DNA of 16,014 nt. Source: Ephemerocybe angulata. Taxonomy: Eukaryota; Basidiomycota; Agaricomycetes; Agaricales; Psathyrellaceae. The stretch covers positions 1 through 16,014 of the forward strand of contig JAACJK010000273.1 of the NCBI GenBank assembly GCA_013368325.1. Reading direction: 5' to 3'. Below are positions 1 to 7,922 of the stretch, one piece after another. Below the pieces are notes generated by a model, which made no database searches, was not told the DNA's origin, and was given only the letters and a program-made list of their open reading frames with translations. The translations under genes were made by a program, and so were the position numbers. Positions within the stretch are counted from its first letter, which is position 1. The number at the start of each line of letters is the position of its first letter.

Positions 1-480
1 CCACTTCGATTAGTCCACGCCTCGCTCAAGTTCTGAAAGTTAGATATTAATTCATCTTATTAGCCCAATTATATCTTCCCCCCCAGTTGCAGTACACTTT
101 GGCTATGTCGGCATGAACTTGAAACAGGTAATGCAAAAAATTAGCTGCCCTAGGACTGGACCACCGTTGCAGATCATTTGCTCATTCCTGCATGTTCAAC
201 GTCAATAATCAGTTGAAATCATTATTGTTAATTGGTGGAGGTTATTTCATAATGTTACTTATCCGAGATACAATGACCTGGGACTCAGTGCTACAAGTGG
301 TGATGACTGTGTAAATTTAGGCGCCCAAAGGTCAATACATGGGAGACAGTCCGCAATGGCGTCAATGCTCATTGAAGTCTGTAGTCTGGGTAAGGTATGA
401 TAGTACTGTGGGACAAGCAATTACGATGTGTAAGCAGGCTCCTCACCAGGAAGAGAGGGTGGCATGTTATTCCATCAGCT
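1..480. other. No gene seen
   Basis: AT-rich stretch with frequent stops in all frames. I see no coding-like open frame, no splice-phase-consistent exon set, no tRNA-like structure and no tandem repeat. It is best described as intergenic sequence. Confidence 0.6.
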
Positions 481-634
481 TCAATTAGGCGCCCTATTGT
501 TATCTCTTAATTTATGTCCTAGTGTGTCCGTATTGGTGCTCATGCGGAACTTTGCGGCGAATGTGAAGATTTTCCAAGCTTGAGATCCAGAGGGAACGGA
601 TTGAGAATGAGATTGCAGTGGAGTTGGGGCGGAG

Positions 635-664
635 GGCGAGTGAGGGAAGGGGGGCGAGTGAGGG
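635..664. repeat. Two-copy G-rich short repeat, 18-bp spacing
   Basis: The word GGCGAGTGAGGG occurs at 635-646 and 653-664, inside a purine-rich block (about 625-700). Overlapping ORFs on both strands (about 481-976) exist only because this block lacks stops. They have no coding bias and no shared splice logic, so I do not call a gene here. Confidence 0.55.
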
Positions 665-1240
665 GCCGAGAAGGAGTAATTGGGGAGGAGGAGTGGGAGC
701 GTACGGCGGCGGACTCTACACACGCCAGGTCATAGACGCAAACAGAGCGACACTTCACTGTCTGCGATTATTCTCGGGGACCTCAGTCGGAGCGTTGGCC
801 CTACGAATCAAAAGATGGAGAATAGTCGTGCTGCCTCGAGGACGCCCGTGTGCCAACCCATAACAAAGGGAGTAGCATATGGGGGCCGCGTGCGCCCAAG
901 ATTCCGAAGGCACGCTCGACGGGATCGGCGGGGAAGAAGGTGGTTTGTGCTCTTATTATATATACAATATAAGTGACACGAGAGCCAGAAGGTCAAATCC
1001 CCATGCGAATAAACGGTAGGCAAATTGCTAGTAGCCGTGCCGCTATTCGGCCTTACAAGTTCTCTTTATCCTGCAGTCTGGTCTATCACCGGCCGAGCTC
1101 AGGCTACGGCCGTGCTCTCATGATCCGAACTGCGGCCGTAAAAATAGGCGCCCGGGGATGGCTCGGTTTACCATCGGCCGAGTTACGGTCGGTTGGGTAA
1201 TTAGGATGAATTACTGGACCGATCCCGAACTGGCAGGTAA

Positions 1241-1290
1241 GTTCGCGAACCTGAGGTTCGAGGTCCGCGCTCTGCGCTTCGAGGTCCGCG
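1241..1290. repeat. Palindrome plus duplicated 13-mer resembling a pol III B box
   Basis: GTTCGCGAAC (1241-1250) is a perfect palindrome. It is followed by two exact copies of TTCGAGGTCCGCG at 1257-1269 and 1278-1290 (21-bp spacing). The first copy with its left flank reads GGTTCGAGGTCC, close to the tRNA/SINE B box (GGTTCGANNCC). No cloverleaf or convincing A box lies at the right distance upstream, so this is not a tRNA gene; it could be a remnant of a tRNA-derived repeat. Flanking sequence (1080-1200) holds several GGCCGAG/CGGCCG words also seen elsewhere in the window. Confidence 0.4.
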
Positions 1291-1463
1291 AAATTGATAC
1301 TCTGTCTGCTTTCTTCGCTGCGATGATTGCTTAGTCTACAGTATCACTTTTGCCAGAGGCTCTCGGATTCGTATATTTACCCGTCCAATACTCTGAGTAT
1401 GTGCGCCAAACTGAGCACGCACACTTTGCAACGTGCCAGACCGTAAAAATGTCAACTTAATGG

Positions 1464-1748
1464 CTACAGGATCTCCTTCCTCTTTCCTCGCGTATCCATT
1501 GCCCAGCTCAGATGGGCCATTTTAGAATCTACAAGGTTAAAGGGAATCCCAAGTTTGCCCACCTCAAAGGGTGTATAGTCCAGACAGTGTGTAGCCCTCC
1601 CTCTAATTTTATGAATATGAGGTCTAGTGAGCCACCCCAAGTCAATACACTTCATGACATCCCTGAGCTTGATGTACTTGAGGAGAGTTGTGACCTTGAG
1701 AACGGTTGAATAAGACCCATAAAAGCCAAGTTTTCTCGAGCGCGACAT
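1464..1748 (-). CDS. Doubtful 94-codon ORF, no family recognised
   Basis: An uninterrupted minus-strand frame starts with ATG (MSRSRKLGFYGSYSTVLK...) and ends in TAG. The composition looks protein-like, with a mixed hydrophobic/basic first half (LLKYIKLRDVMKCIDLGWL) and a second half containing DYTPFEVGKLGIPFNL. I do not recognise a domain. A plus-strand frame of 65 codons overlaps it (1512-1709), so chance openness is possible. No upstream exon with consistent splice phase was found. It could be an exon or relic of a longer gene, or noise. Confidence 0.22.
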   Translation of the reverse strand: MSRSRKLGFYGSYSTVLKVTTLLKYIKLRDVMKCIDLGWLTRPHIHKIRGRATHCLDYTPFEVGKLGIPFNLVDSKMAHLSWAMDTRGKRKEIL

Positions 1749-1749
1749 C

Positions 1750-2378
1750 CCGAGGCCAAACTCTGGTCAAGACTCAACCGTGTACCGTTCAAGATTGAAT
1801 TCCAGTAAATCGTGTCGTCCCAGTGCCGTGACTCCCGTGGGTATGTCATTTTCCAGTGATCCCAGTCGCAGTGCTCCGTCCCAGTAAGTATACCATGCTC
1901 GGATAACGATTGAGAAAGACCCTAGCTTGATTTCATATTTGTCCCTTTGAACTTGGCCTCAGCGCGGCACCGCTGTTCTTAGCTCTCAACCGGATCGTAC
2001 TCTCCTTCCCGTTTACAAATGAATCGTCTGTCTCAATCGTCCGTGTAAGGTACCAGGGAAATCCGTTGTGGAAGTGGGGGGTGGACGTGCAGATAGATGA
2101 ATCAGGAAGTTACCCAAGTTTGCACCATTTGCTACGGTCCAGTTCCTGAGATATTTGAAATACAGCTTGACCATCTTTATTTCATGTATAGGATTTTTGT
2201 ATAGGATAGGGTATTTATTTCAATATATACATGTTATCTCTATCTTTTATGAAGTTTTATGCTATAAGTATGCGCATTCATGCATCATGCGCCTGTACAT
2301 CAGAAAAGTTCACAAGCAGTCTTCGCGGTACCTCCTCAATCTTTCGCTGGCCCCTAGCCCCGCACCCACAGCCTCACG
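1750..2378. other. No gene seen
   Basis: AT-rich after about 2150, with an ATATATACA-type stretch near 2222. The long plus-strand frames that cross 2155-2378 are continuous with the low-complexity C-rich block downstream and lack coding character here. Nothing supportable is present. Confidence 0.5.
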
Positions 2379-2880
2379 ATGTGCACCAAAGTCGCCGCCC
2401 CCGCGATCCCACCCACAATCACCGCCACGTCCTTCGCCGCCTTCAACCCCGCCTTCGCCCTCCTCGTCCTCTTCGCCCTGGTGCTCGAGGTTCGTCCGCC
2501 CTGTCCGACACCGGCCATCTCGATATCCCTGCCGGGCCAAAAAGAAAGTCAGTTCGGTCGTGCCCAAAAAGAAAGTCAGTTCGGTCGTGCCCTCATTGCG
2601 TGCCACCACTCACCCTTCGATTCCCCCCTCCATATCCACTCCTCCCCGTGCCCACCTTCCTCCTCCCCGTTCCCTGCGTCCATCAAAGACGTCCCCCTTC
2701 CTCCACTCGCGCCTCCCTCTCCATGCCGTCGTCTCTCTGGCCGCCTCCTTCCACCTCGACACCGGCTTCCTCGACGTGTTCGAGGTTGGCCGCGCACTCG
2801 CCCTCCTCCCCCTCAACGTGTCCTCCGCCTTGCTGGGCTCGGGCGCCTCGCGGTTGTGCTCGTTGCTGCCTCCCTTCGGC
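2379..2880 (+). CDS. Candidate two-exon gene fragment with hydrophobic segments (unrecognised)
   Basis: Two stretches show strong C/G preference at third codon positions, typical of basidiomycete coding DNA. Exon 1 (2379-2489) starts MCTKVAAPAIPPTITATS and ends in a hydrophobic run (FALLVLFALVLE) before a GTTCGT donor. Exon 2 would start at 2689 after CAAAG, in matching phase, and contains HAVVSLAASFHLDTGFLDVFE followed by VGRALALLPLNVSSALLG; it fades into the repeat array after about 2880. The 199-nt intervening sequence contains a tandem 27-bp repeat. No domain is recognised. The hydrophobic runs could be membrane segments. The 3' end is not identifiable, so this may be a gene truncated by the repeat array. 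The opposite strand is also open here but Arg/Gly/Glu-biased, as expected of an antisense shadow. Confidence 0.3.
2537..2590. repeat. Perfect 27-bp tandem duplication
   Basis: Positions 2537-2563 and 2564-2590 are identical 27-bp units (starting CCAAAAAGAAAGTC, ending GGTCGTGC), with two further bases of a third copy. The unit length is a multiple of three, so any frame crossing it would gain nine residues. It lies in the putative intron of the candidate gene at 2379. Confidence 0.9.
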
Positions 2881-3380
2881 GCCCGCCCTGCTCTCCTTCG
2901 GCGCCCGCCCTCCCTCTCCTTCGTCGTTCTCCCTCCCATCCCTCCCGCTGGCCCCGTTCGGCCGTTGGCCCGTTCGAAGTCCAGCTTCGAACGCTGTCGT
3001 CATTGGCGTCCAACCGCCGGTGGTATGCGCTGGGGTCAGGGGCGTCGCGGTGGCCCTCGTGCCATCCGTCCTTCGGCGCCTGCCCTCCCTCACCTTCCTC
3101 CTTCTCTCTTCCTCCTGCCTTCCTTCCTCCCGCTGCCCTCGTTCGGCCGTTGGCGCGTTCAAAGTTCGAACGTCGTCGTCGCGTCCTCGATCGGCCGATG
3201 ATGAGTGCTGGAATCGGGGGCATCGCGGTGGCCGTCGTGGCATCCGGCCTTCGGTCCAGCCTTCCCTCCTCCTCCTTCTCCCTCCCGTCCTCCCGCTGGC
3301 CTACTTCGGGCGTTCGGGCGTTCGCCGTGTTCGAAGTTGAAATTCGAACGACGTCGCCGCGCTCGATCGGCCGCCAGTGT
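2840..3380. repeat. Array of three degenerate units of about 170-190 bp
   Basis: Units begin near 2840, 3032 and 3211, each with a GCGGT(T/G)G..CTCGT start. A CCTTCGGCGCC/CCTCCCT pyrimidine tract follows, then TTCGGCCGTTGG or TTCGGGCGTTCG, and the unit ends in CGTCGTCG..TCGATCGGCCG (clear in units 2 and 3). Each unit contains a small inverted repeat around TTCGAA: CGTTCGAAG/CTTCGAACG at 2971-2993, CGTTCAAAGTTCGAACG at 3156-3172, and GTTCGAA/TTCGAAC at 3329-3349. A fourth, more diverged unit occurs at about 3721-3860. On the minus strand the units encode repeated Arg/Gly/Glu-rich blocks (for example GHRDAPDSS and GHRDAPDPS). Confidence 0.7.
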
Positions 3381-3579
3381 CCGTTTTCGTTCGTGTTCCT
3401 GCGCGACCGAAAGCGTTTCGTTAGGATGCGGGGCGGGCGGGCGGTTCAACAAGACTTACCTGCCCCTCTCCGGCGTTTCTTTCGGTCGAACACCTGCACT
3501 TGCTGCATTGCAGGAGAGGGTGGATGGGCGTGGGGGACGCGTTGGTGGTCGTTGAGGTGGACGACAGCTGTGCTTCCAT
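3159..3579 (-). CDS. Two-exon Arg/Gly-rich ORF, copy 1 of a tandem pair (unrecognised)
   Basis: Minus-strand model: exon 1 is 3579-3460 (40 codons, starting MEAQLSSTSTTTNASPTPI and containing CSKCRC), and exon 2 is 3398-3159 (79 codons plus TGA, starting EHERKRTLAADRARRRRSNF). The 61-nt intron (3399-3459) has a perfect CAG|GTAAGT donor, an internal CCTAAC branch-site match and a GCGCAG acceptor, and splicing is in phase 0. The predicted product is 119 aa, basic, and rich in Arg, Gly and Asp/Glu, with no recognised domain. Its exon 2 runs through the last unit of the 170-190-bp array. The copy at 3670-4078 keeps the same start, exon lengths and intron, which is the main reason to believe the strand and structure. 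Alternatively it is a duplicated non-coding transcript or a pseudogene. The in-frame extension upstream of this ATG has no ATG of its own. Confidence 0.45.
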
Positions 3580-4150
3580 GCCTTGATGGAATTGCCTCCC
3601 CTTACCCAAGATTTATGTAAATGTTCAATTAGGCGCTGGTGCCCCCGGCCCTGATTTTCCCGCCCCGCGTCATATCCGATCAAGACCGAGACGCGCGAAT
3701 ATTCGGACCATTCTTGGCTGGGGACGGGCGCATTGCGGTTGCGCTCGTCGCACAGCGCCCGCCCCTCCCTCCTCTCCCTCGTTCTCCCTCACCCCCTCCG
3801 GTACCCTCCCTCGGTCGTTGCATTTGAACCTCGAACGATGCCTTCGTTTGCCTCGATCGGCCGGTGGGGAGCGCTTTCGCTCGTTTTCCTGCGTGACCGA
3901 ATCCATTTCGTTAGGGCGCGGGGCGGGCGGACCTTTGCGTAAGACTTACCTGCTCGTCTCCGGCCCTTCCTTCGGTCGAACTTGCACAGGCAACATTGCA
4001 GGAGAGGGAGGAGGGGGGTAGGATGGGCGCGGGCGTTACGTTGGCGGTCGTTGAGGCGGACGACAGCTGATCTTCCATGCCTTGATGGCATTTTCTCGTC
4101 TTACTCAACCTTTCGGTAAAAGTTCGTTTCGGTGCTGGCGCCCGCCCCTT
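3211..4150. repeat. Segmental tandem duplication of about 430 bp
   Basis: Positions about 3211-3650 and 3721-4150 align end to end as direct repeats. Shared landmarks in order are: GCGGT(G/T)G.C.GTCGT, the pyrimidine tract, TCGATCGGCCG, TTTCGTTAGG, GGGGCGGGCGG, AAGACTTACCTGC, TTCGGTCGAAC, CATTGCAGGAGAGGG, GGACGACAGCTG, CTTCCATGCCTTGATGG and a GGCGCTGG/GTGCTGGCGCC end. By eye identity is roughly three quarters with several small indels, so the duplication is not recent. It contains the two paralogous minus-strand ORFs. Confidence 0.8.
3670..4078 (-). CDS. Two-exon Arg/Gly-rich ORF, copy 2 of a tandem pair (unrecognised)
   Basis: Minus-strand model: exon 1 is 4078-3950 (43 codons, starting MEDQLSSASTTANVTPAPI) and exon 2 is 3888-3670 (72 codons plus stop, starting ENERKRSPPADRGKRR). 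The intron (3889-3949) is 61 nt, exactly as in copy 1, with CAG|GTAAGT, CCCTAAC and ACGCAG. The predicted product is 115 aa. The N-terminus aligns residue for residue with copy 1 over about 19 positions (ME-QLSS-STT-N--P-PI), and exon 2 shares the E-ERKR---ADR start before diverging. The C-terminal half (FARLGLDRI end) is not shared, so one copy may be frameshifted. It lies about 110 bp downstream of the stop of the six-exon minus-strand gene at 4187-5478. No function is proposed. Confidence 0.45.
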
Positions 4151-4186
4151 TGTGGGCCCTTCTCCCCAAACTCCTCCCCCTTGACC

Positions 4187-5478
4187 TCAACCCTCCTCGT
4201 TTCCCTGCCCAAACCACGTCCACACGTCCATTCCCGTACCACATCCCCGCCGCGCCGCGTCCCTCTCCATCACGCCCACGCAGCAGCTCCGCCTGCTCTG
4301 GGCTACTACCACCTTGCGTATATGTGGGACCTGCTGCCCGGCACGCCCGCTGCGTTCGTTCTGGAAGGGCAGGACGGCGAAGAGGGAGGGCGTGCAAAGC
4401 CCCAGCTCTCCCGTTAACACAACCTGATCCAAACTTGCAACCGGGAGCACAGGTAAATGTGGGAAGACAGGAATAAGTGAGTCGGGGCGCACCTGGTGAA
4501 GAAGACGGAAAGGACGTCTATGACCGAGGGCTTCAGTTGGCGAGAACCGAGGGTTTTTGTCGCCTGGACACGACCAATGCTGCCGACGGTGGCAAGTTGA
4601 GCAGTCGAGAATGAGTTCAGGATTTCATTCTGGACGTCATCTAGAAAGGAAGTCAAAGGTGACGCGGATCTATGCAGATATTGTCGATGCCTGCATAGTA
4701 CTAAGTAAGAAGTAAATCAAACAAACACCTCGCTGTGACGAAGAACACAACTTACACAGAGCGGGAACTTCGGTTCGATGTACCTCGGAAAACGGGAGCA
4801 GAAATCGACGTGTCTGCACGGCCAGAGCATTGCCATTGGTTGCAAGGCGGACAGAGAAGAGGCTTGAGGGGCAAAAAGGAGTTCACCAGCCAAGGCCCGG
4901 TGAATATCGCCTAAACTTGAGCGCGGTAAATTCTTTCCCATCTGCAGAGAATCTACTAGCCCTAAGTACTTCTTCAGAACCTTTGAGCCTACCTGGGAAG
5001 GTGGATGGAGAGAGAGCAATTCGAATGACGGCCGCGTTCATGGAGGTGCAATGAAAGTAAGGATGACACAGCCGCTTCGGCCGTCTGGTATTGGACCGCC
5101 GAGGGCCTCGGCATTACTGGGAGGCTCCGGCGAACGGTTCACATCAGGGCCCACAATGGCCGGATAGCTGACGGTGCTTACATATACATCGGGGAAGTCA
5201 GCGGTTGACATAATCATGACGCTGCATAAATGTCTTCGGAGAACTGGCGACATACTTATTTCAGTTTCGTGTGTTGGGATGACCGAGCATGAATCTGCTT
5301 GGTTGAGGACCGGCCCAGAACCTGGGATAGCGCTTGCGGATCAGTGGCTCTGAAACAACCAAACAGCCGTACGCTCGCGGGACTCGGGGAGCTGTGACTT
5401 GCGTCTAAAAGATCCAGAGCGCAACAGAACGAATCCTCCGTAAACTTACGGCTGGTGTGGTGAGGAGATGGTCGACAT
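4187..5478 (-). CDS. Six-exon hypothetical protein gene (unrecognised)
   Basis: A phase-consistent minus-strand model has exons 5478-5450 (ATG, MSTISSPHQ), 5404-5373, 5321-5182 (ends ADFPDVY), 4992-4758 (VGSKVLKKYLGLVDS...), 4640-4493 (DVQNEILNSFSTAQLATVGS...) and 4433-4187 (LDQVVLTGELGLCTPSLF..., stop). Total 831 nt, 276 aa. Introns are 45, 51, 189, 117 and 59 nt with GTAAGT, GTACGG, GTAAGC, GTGTAA and GTGCGC donors and AG acceptors, mostly with pyrimidine tracts. The third intron is ambiguous: the frame also stays open to about 5068, so exon 3 may be longer. There are no clear membrane segments and no motif I recognise; the C-terminus is Arg/Gly-rich and low in complexity. Because every junction keeps frame I think the strand and overall structure are right, but individual junctions and function are uncertain. 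Confidence 0.5.
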
Positions 5479-5479
5479 C

Positions 5480-6261
5480 TCAAGTAAATCTCAAAAAAAG
5501 AGGTGCTTCTGTTACATTACAAGCAAGGAACAATTAGGAGGTTGTATGGCTGTAGGATAGTATTTAGTTCAAGTTCAATTCAATGGCAGCTTGGCCGATT
5601 CACGTTCAATGCATGAATGGGACGAGGACCGCGTTGCTTGCTCTTCCAGTCTGTATAAGTTAGAGGTTGACCGCTAGACACCCCGCAGTCAATATCTTTT
5701 AAACGTTCCGAATACCAGATCTCTCGCCGACTGCATCAAGGCCCATAGTTTTCGCGGCATTCGCCTTTCTCATAATACCGTACCAACGGCCACCAGGATT
5801 TGATAGATTTCGGCTTCCCATCGCACCCTCTTCCATTACATGCGGCTCAGAAATTAGGGATAACGGGGTGCGCCGAATGGGTCTCGTGCACCGGGCTTTC
5901 GCTAGTCTCCCGTAGCCAGACTGACGAGATTCATGTGGCTCGTTTCGCCAGCAGGTTTTCAGAATTGCTAAATTACCAGGGACGATCATCACCAACTGGT
6001 GCTGGCAACGGCGCCTTGCCGATTCGGAGGCTAAACAGACACGGAAAAGGCCGTTTTACGCGCCAAATGGTCGCTATGCCGCATGGCAGCCATTGAATGA
6101 AAGTCCGTCTCCCATGCTGGAGGCGCTGGGCATCACACTGCCATCACCATTCCACATGGTCATTTTGTAGCTTCTGTGAGTGTCACATTACCGTCTTCTT
6201 CTGTCTTCGTTTCCATAATCAACCCACCCACGTCGACCAAAACAACCCTCCTCGTCCAGCC
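5480..6261. other. Intergenic region, no supported gene
   Basis: Overlapping ORFs on both strands (5699-5995 minus, 5800-6096 plus) show no domain and no exon logic. A 21-nt word at 5902-5922 (CTAGTCTCCCGTAGCCAGAC plus T) recurs at 8352-8372 with one mismatch. The last 90 bp before the ATG at 6262 are C/T/A-rich (CAACCCACCCACG, CAAAACAACCC), as expected for a fungal 5' leader. Confidence 0.5.
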
Positions 6262-6585
6262 ATGCCTCCCAATATCTGGGTCACAGAAGTCACAGAAGAA
6301 CAACAAGAGTTTTTGGAACGAAAGCTCTCGAGGTACCTGAGGATGTACGATCCCGCTCAACGCGCTATTACTCCTCCGCGGATGACAAGATCGGAATTCC
6401 TGTGGAGGCTTATGCACCAGTGGTTCCGGAGGTGGCCGGTGTGCCAAGAAATGGTGGATCTGGGTCTTCTTCCACAGGAGGTTTTTGAGGATGATTACCT
6501 CATGAACGACGAGCAGGACGCACTTTTCAAGCAGTTTAGAGCAGAGAGATCGAAGGTGCGTACATTCTTTGGCACCAGGGATTGA
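6262..6585 (+). CDS. Truncated N-terminal module of a dispersed basidiomycete hypothetical family
   Basis: Starts with a good context (CCAGCCATGCCTCCC) and encodes 107 aa: MPPNIWVTEVTEEQQEFLER, an EFLWRLMHQWFRRWP core, and RAERSKVRTFF just before the stop. The order W-T-x-EQQ-FL, then a tryptophan-rich W-x-x-W-P segment, then K-[VL]-x-x-[WF]-F is what I recall at the start of a large, highly copied Agaricomycete family of long (many hundred aa) proteins of unknown function that behaves like mobile-element cargo. Here the frame ends right after that module. A GTGCGT donor lies at 6556, so an intron there is possible, but no matching downstream exons were found. I infer a truncated or relic copy; the long form could be read only with unseen exons. 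An earlier in-frame ATG at 6097 would add 55 aa of non-family sequence and is less likely. Confidence 0.5.
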   Translation: MPPNIWVTEVTEEQQEFLERKLSRYLRMYDPAQRAITPPRMTRSEFLWRLMHQWFRRWPVCQEMVDLGLLPQEVFEDDYLMNDEQDALFKQFRAERSKVRTFFGTRD

Positions 6586-6748
6586 GCTGATCTCAACGTC
6601 AGAAAATTCGCGTACATGTTTGCGCCATGCATAAGGAGAAGCGAAGGGTGTTGCGTACCTGAGAGGGAATGCCGAACAGGCTGGGCGGGCTGGAATTGAA
6701 GCGATGATAGGGGCGGAATGGCGGCTGGTAATCTATGGAGGGCCAAGA

Positions 6749-7083
6749 AACGGAAAAAAAAAGTGTTTTACCATTCTGTACGGCCGAGCCTGGCCGGGCG
6801 CTTAATGGCATCAGCCCGTTACTCGTACAGCCGAGCCGAATGCCATATGGGGTCTGTCCAGGGATGTGTGTCTGTGCTCGGCCGATCCCTCGGCCGGCGC
6901 CGAAGTCCCCAAGCGGGCCACACTGAATTATTGTTATAATTAGCTGGATCCTCATAATTTATACTGGTCTCGACTGGCAACTGTGTAAGTTTAAGGCTGC
7001 CGTCCCGACACAAGGCGAAAGAAAGTGTTTTACACTCTTTACGGCCAAGCCTCGGCCGGGCGCTTAATCGCGCTAGCACCCCT
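6749..7083. repeat. Direct repeats 262 bp apart flanking an internal segment
   Basis: Segments at about 6749-6818 and 7010-7082 share an A-rich start (GGAAAAAA or GCGAAAGAA), AAGTGTTTTAC, TACGGCC(G/A)AGCCT, GGCCGGGCGCTTAAT and a C-rich end (CAGCCC/CAGC.CCC-like). Starts of AAGTGTTTTA are at 6761 and 7023. The enclosed DNA holds further CTCGGCCG words (6874-6896) and an AT-rich part. This could be a small non-autonomous element with terminal direct repeats or two insertions of the same short repeat; no flanking target duplication is evident. Confidence 0.55.
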
Positions 7084-7657
7084 TTATCGTCTATCCACAC
7101 CTATCGATCGCGTTGTCGCGCCGGGTGTTACTATGATTCCCAGAGATCTTGTATACCTTTTTTGGTATGTACTTGGCCGATTTAAGGCGGAGCTTGAGGA
7201 CACCTATATGTTCGGGAGCTTGGAGTGTACGTTCAATTTCCCCTGGTTCAACGATTCTCATTGCATCGGCGTTGCTCACTCACGGAAACATGCCAGTCGC
7301 AAAGTCGCCTGTCCATCACACAGTTCTTCCTGGAGGCCTCCTCCGGTTTGTAGCCAACGGCTTTCATACAGAGGATTGGCTGCGGAGGGGCGACAGATGC
7401 TGAAAGAGAAGGACGCCCGTTGGGAGAAGGAGTTGGTTTTAACCTGCTCCCTGGACGAGCTCGTTAAAAAATATTCCCCAAAAGACTTGCACGCTCAGGA
7501 ACGCCTCTCAGTGCATAGCTCATTTTAGCAGGGCGCGCCGACACTGTACACTACATCTTGACATGTACTATTTTTTCGCCGTCCAAAGTACTGTTCGCGT
7601 CGTCAGAGTCGCTCCCGGATTTCGCAGGCGTTGTCCCAACCTCATCTACGCCCGCAG
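7084..7657. other. No supported gene; open frames on both strands
   Basis: A plus frame (7025-7528, ending ...LDELVKKYSPKDLHAQ...) and a minus frame (7091-7279, containing VEPGEIERTLQAPEHIGV) are open. Neither has coding bias, recognised motifs or splice-consistent neighbours, and the plus frame begins inside the repeat at 7010-7082. I treat both as unresolved, possibly relics. Confidence 0.35.
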
Positions 7658-7658
7658 G

Positions 7659-7922
7659 TCAGTCAGTTGCACGCAGTTTGAAGCGACGCCGGATGCGCAC
7701 CAATGTCAGCAAGCAGCTGGGTACGCTCTTTAAAATCGGCCTTGGTGGCAAGGCCTTGACAGGGTTGCCCCACCAATCTAAATCCCTATGCTTGCGTACT
7801 CGCACCCACCCTTCCTCACTGTCCTCGCCGTTGCTACTGTCTTCCTCTGACAGCTTTGGCGCCACTCGCTTCTGAGTCCGTTTAACCCTGGTATGGGCAG
7901 CAGTGCTCGGTTTCGCATACAT
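7659..7922 (-). pseudogene. Short basic/acidic coding-like fragment (unrecognised)
   Basis: The minus-strand frame from ATG at 7922 (MYAKPSTAAHTRVKRTQKRV) runs through an acidic Ser/Glu patch (LSEEDSSNGEDSEEG), then WVRVRKHRDLDWWGNPVKAL and a basic tail, to TGA at 7659. This biased acidic/basic pattern is typical of nuclear or mobile-element proteins and is unlikely by chance alone. No upstream exon with consistent phase is established, although a minus-strand frame with a start reading MASQHSKENPP lies at about 8116. It is probably part of a degraded gene; no function can be assigned. Confidence 0.3.

Noticed and set aside
481..976. Overlapping ORFs on both strands
   Set aside because: No coding bias, no splice logic; caused by a stop-poor purine-rich block.
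2310..3243. Long minus-strand Arg/Gly/Glu-rich frames as one large gene
   Set aside because: They are the antisense of a pyrimidine-rich strand and open in several frames at once. Only the parts tied to the conserved 61-nt introns were kept.
2155..3620. Three overlapping 348-413-codon plus-strand frames as genes
   Set aside because: They overlap each other in all three frames through low-complexity C-rich repeats, so openness is compositional. Only two short C3-biased segments were kept as tentative exons.
7025..7528. 167-codon plus-strand ORF
   Set aside because: Begins inside a direct repeat, has no recognised motif or biased codon use, and a minus-strand frame is open in the same place.
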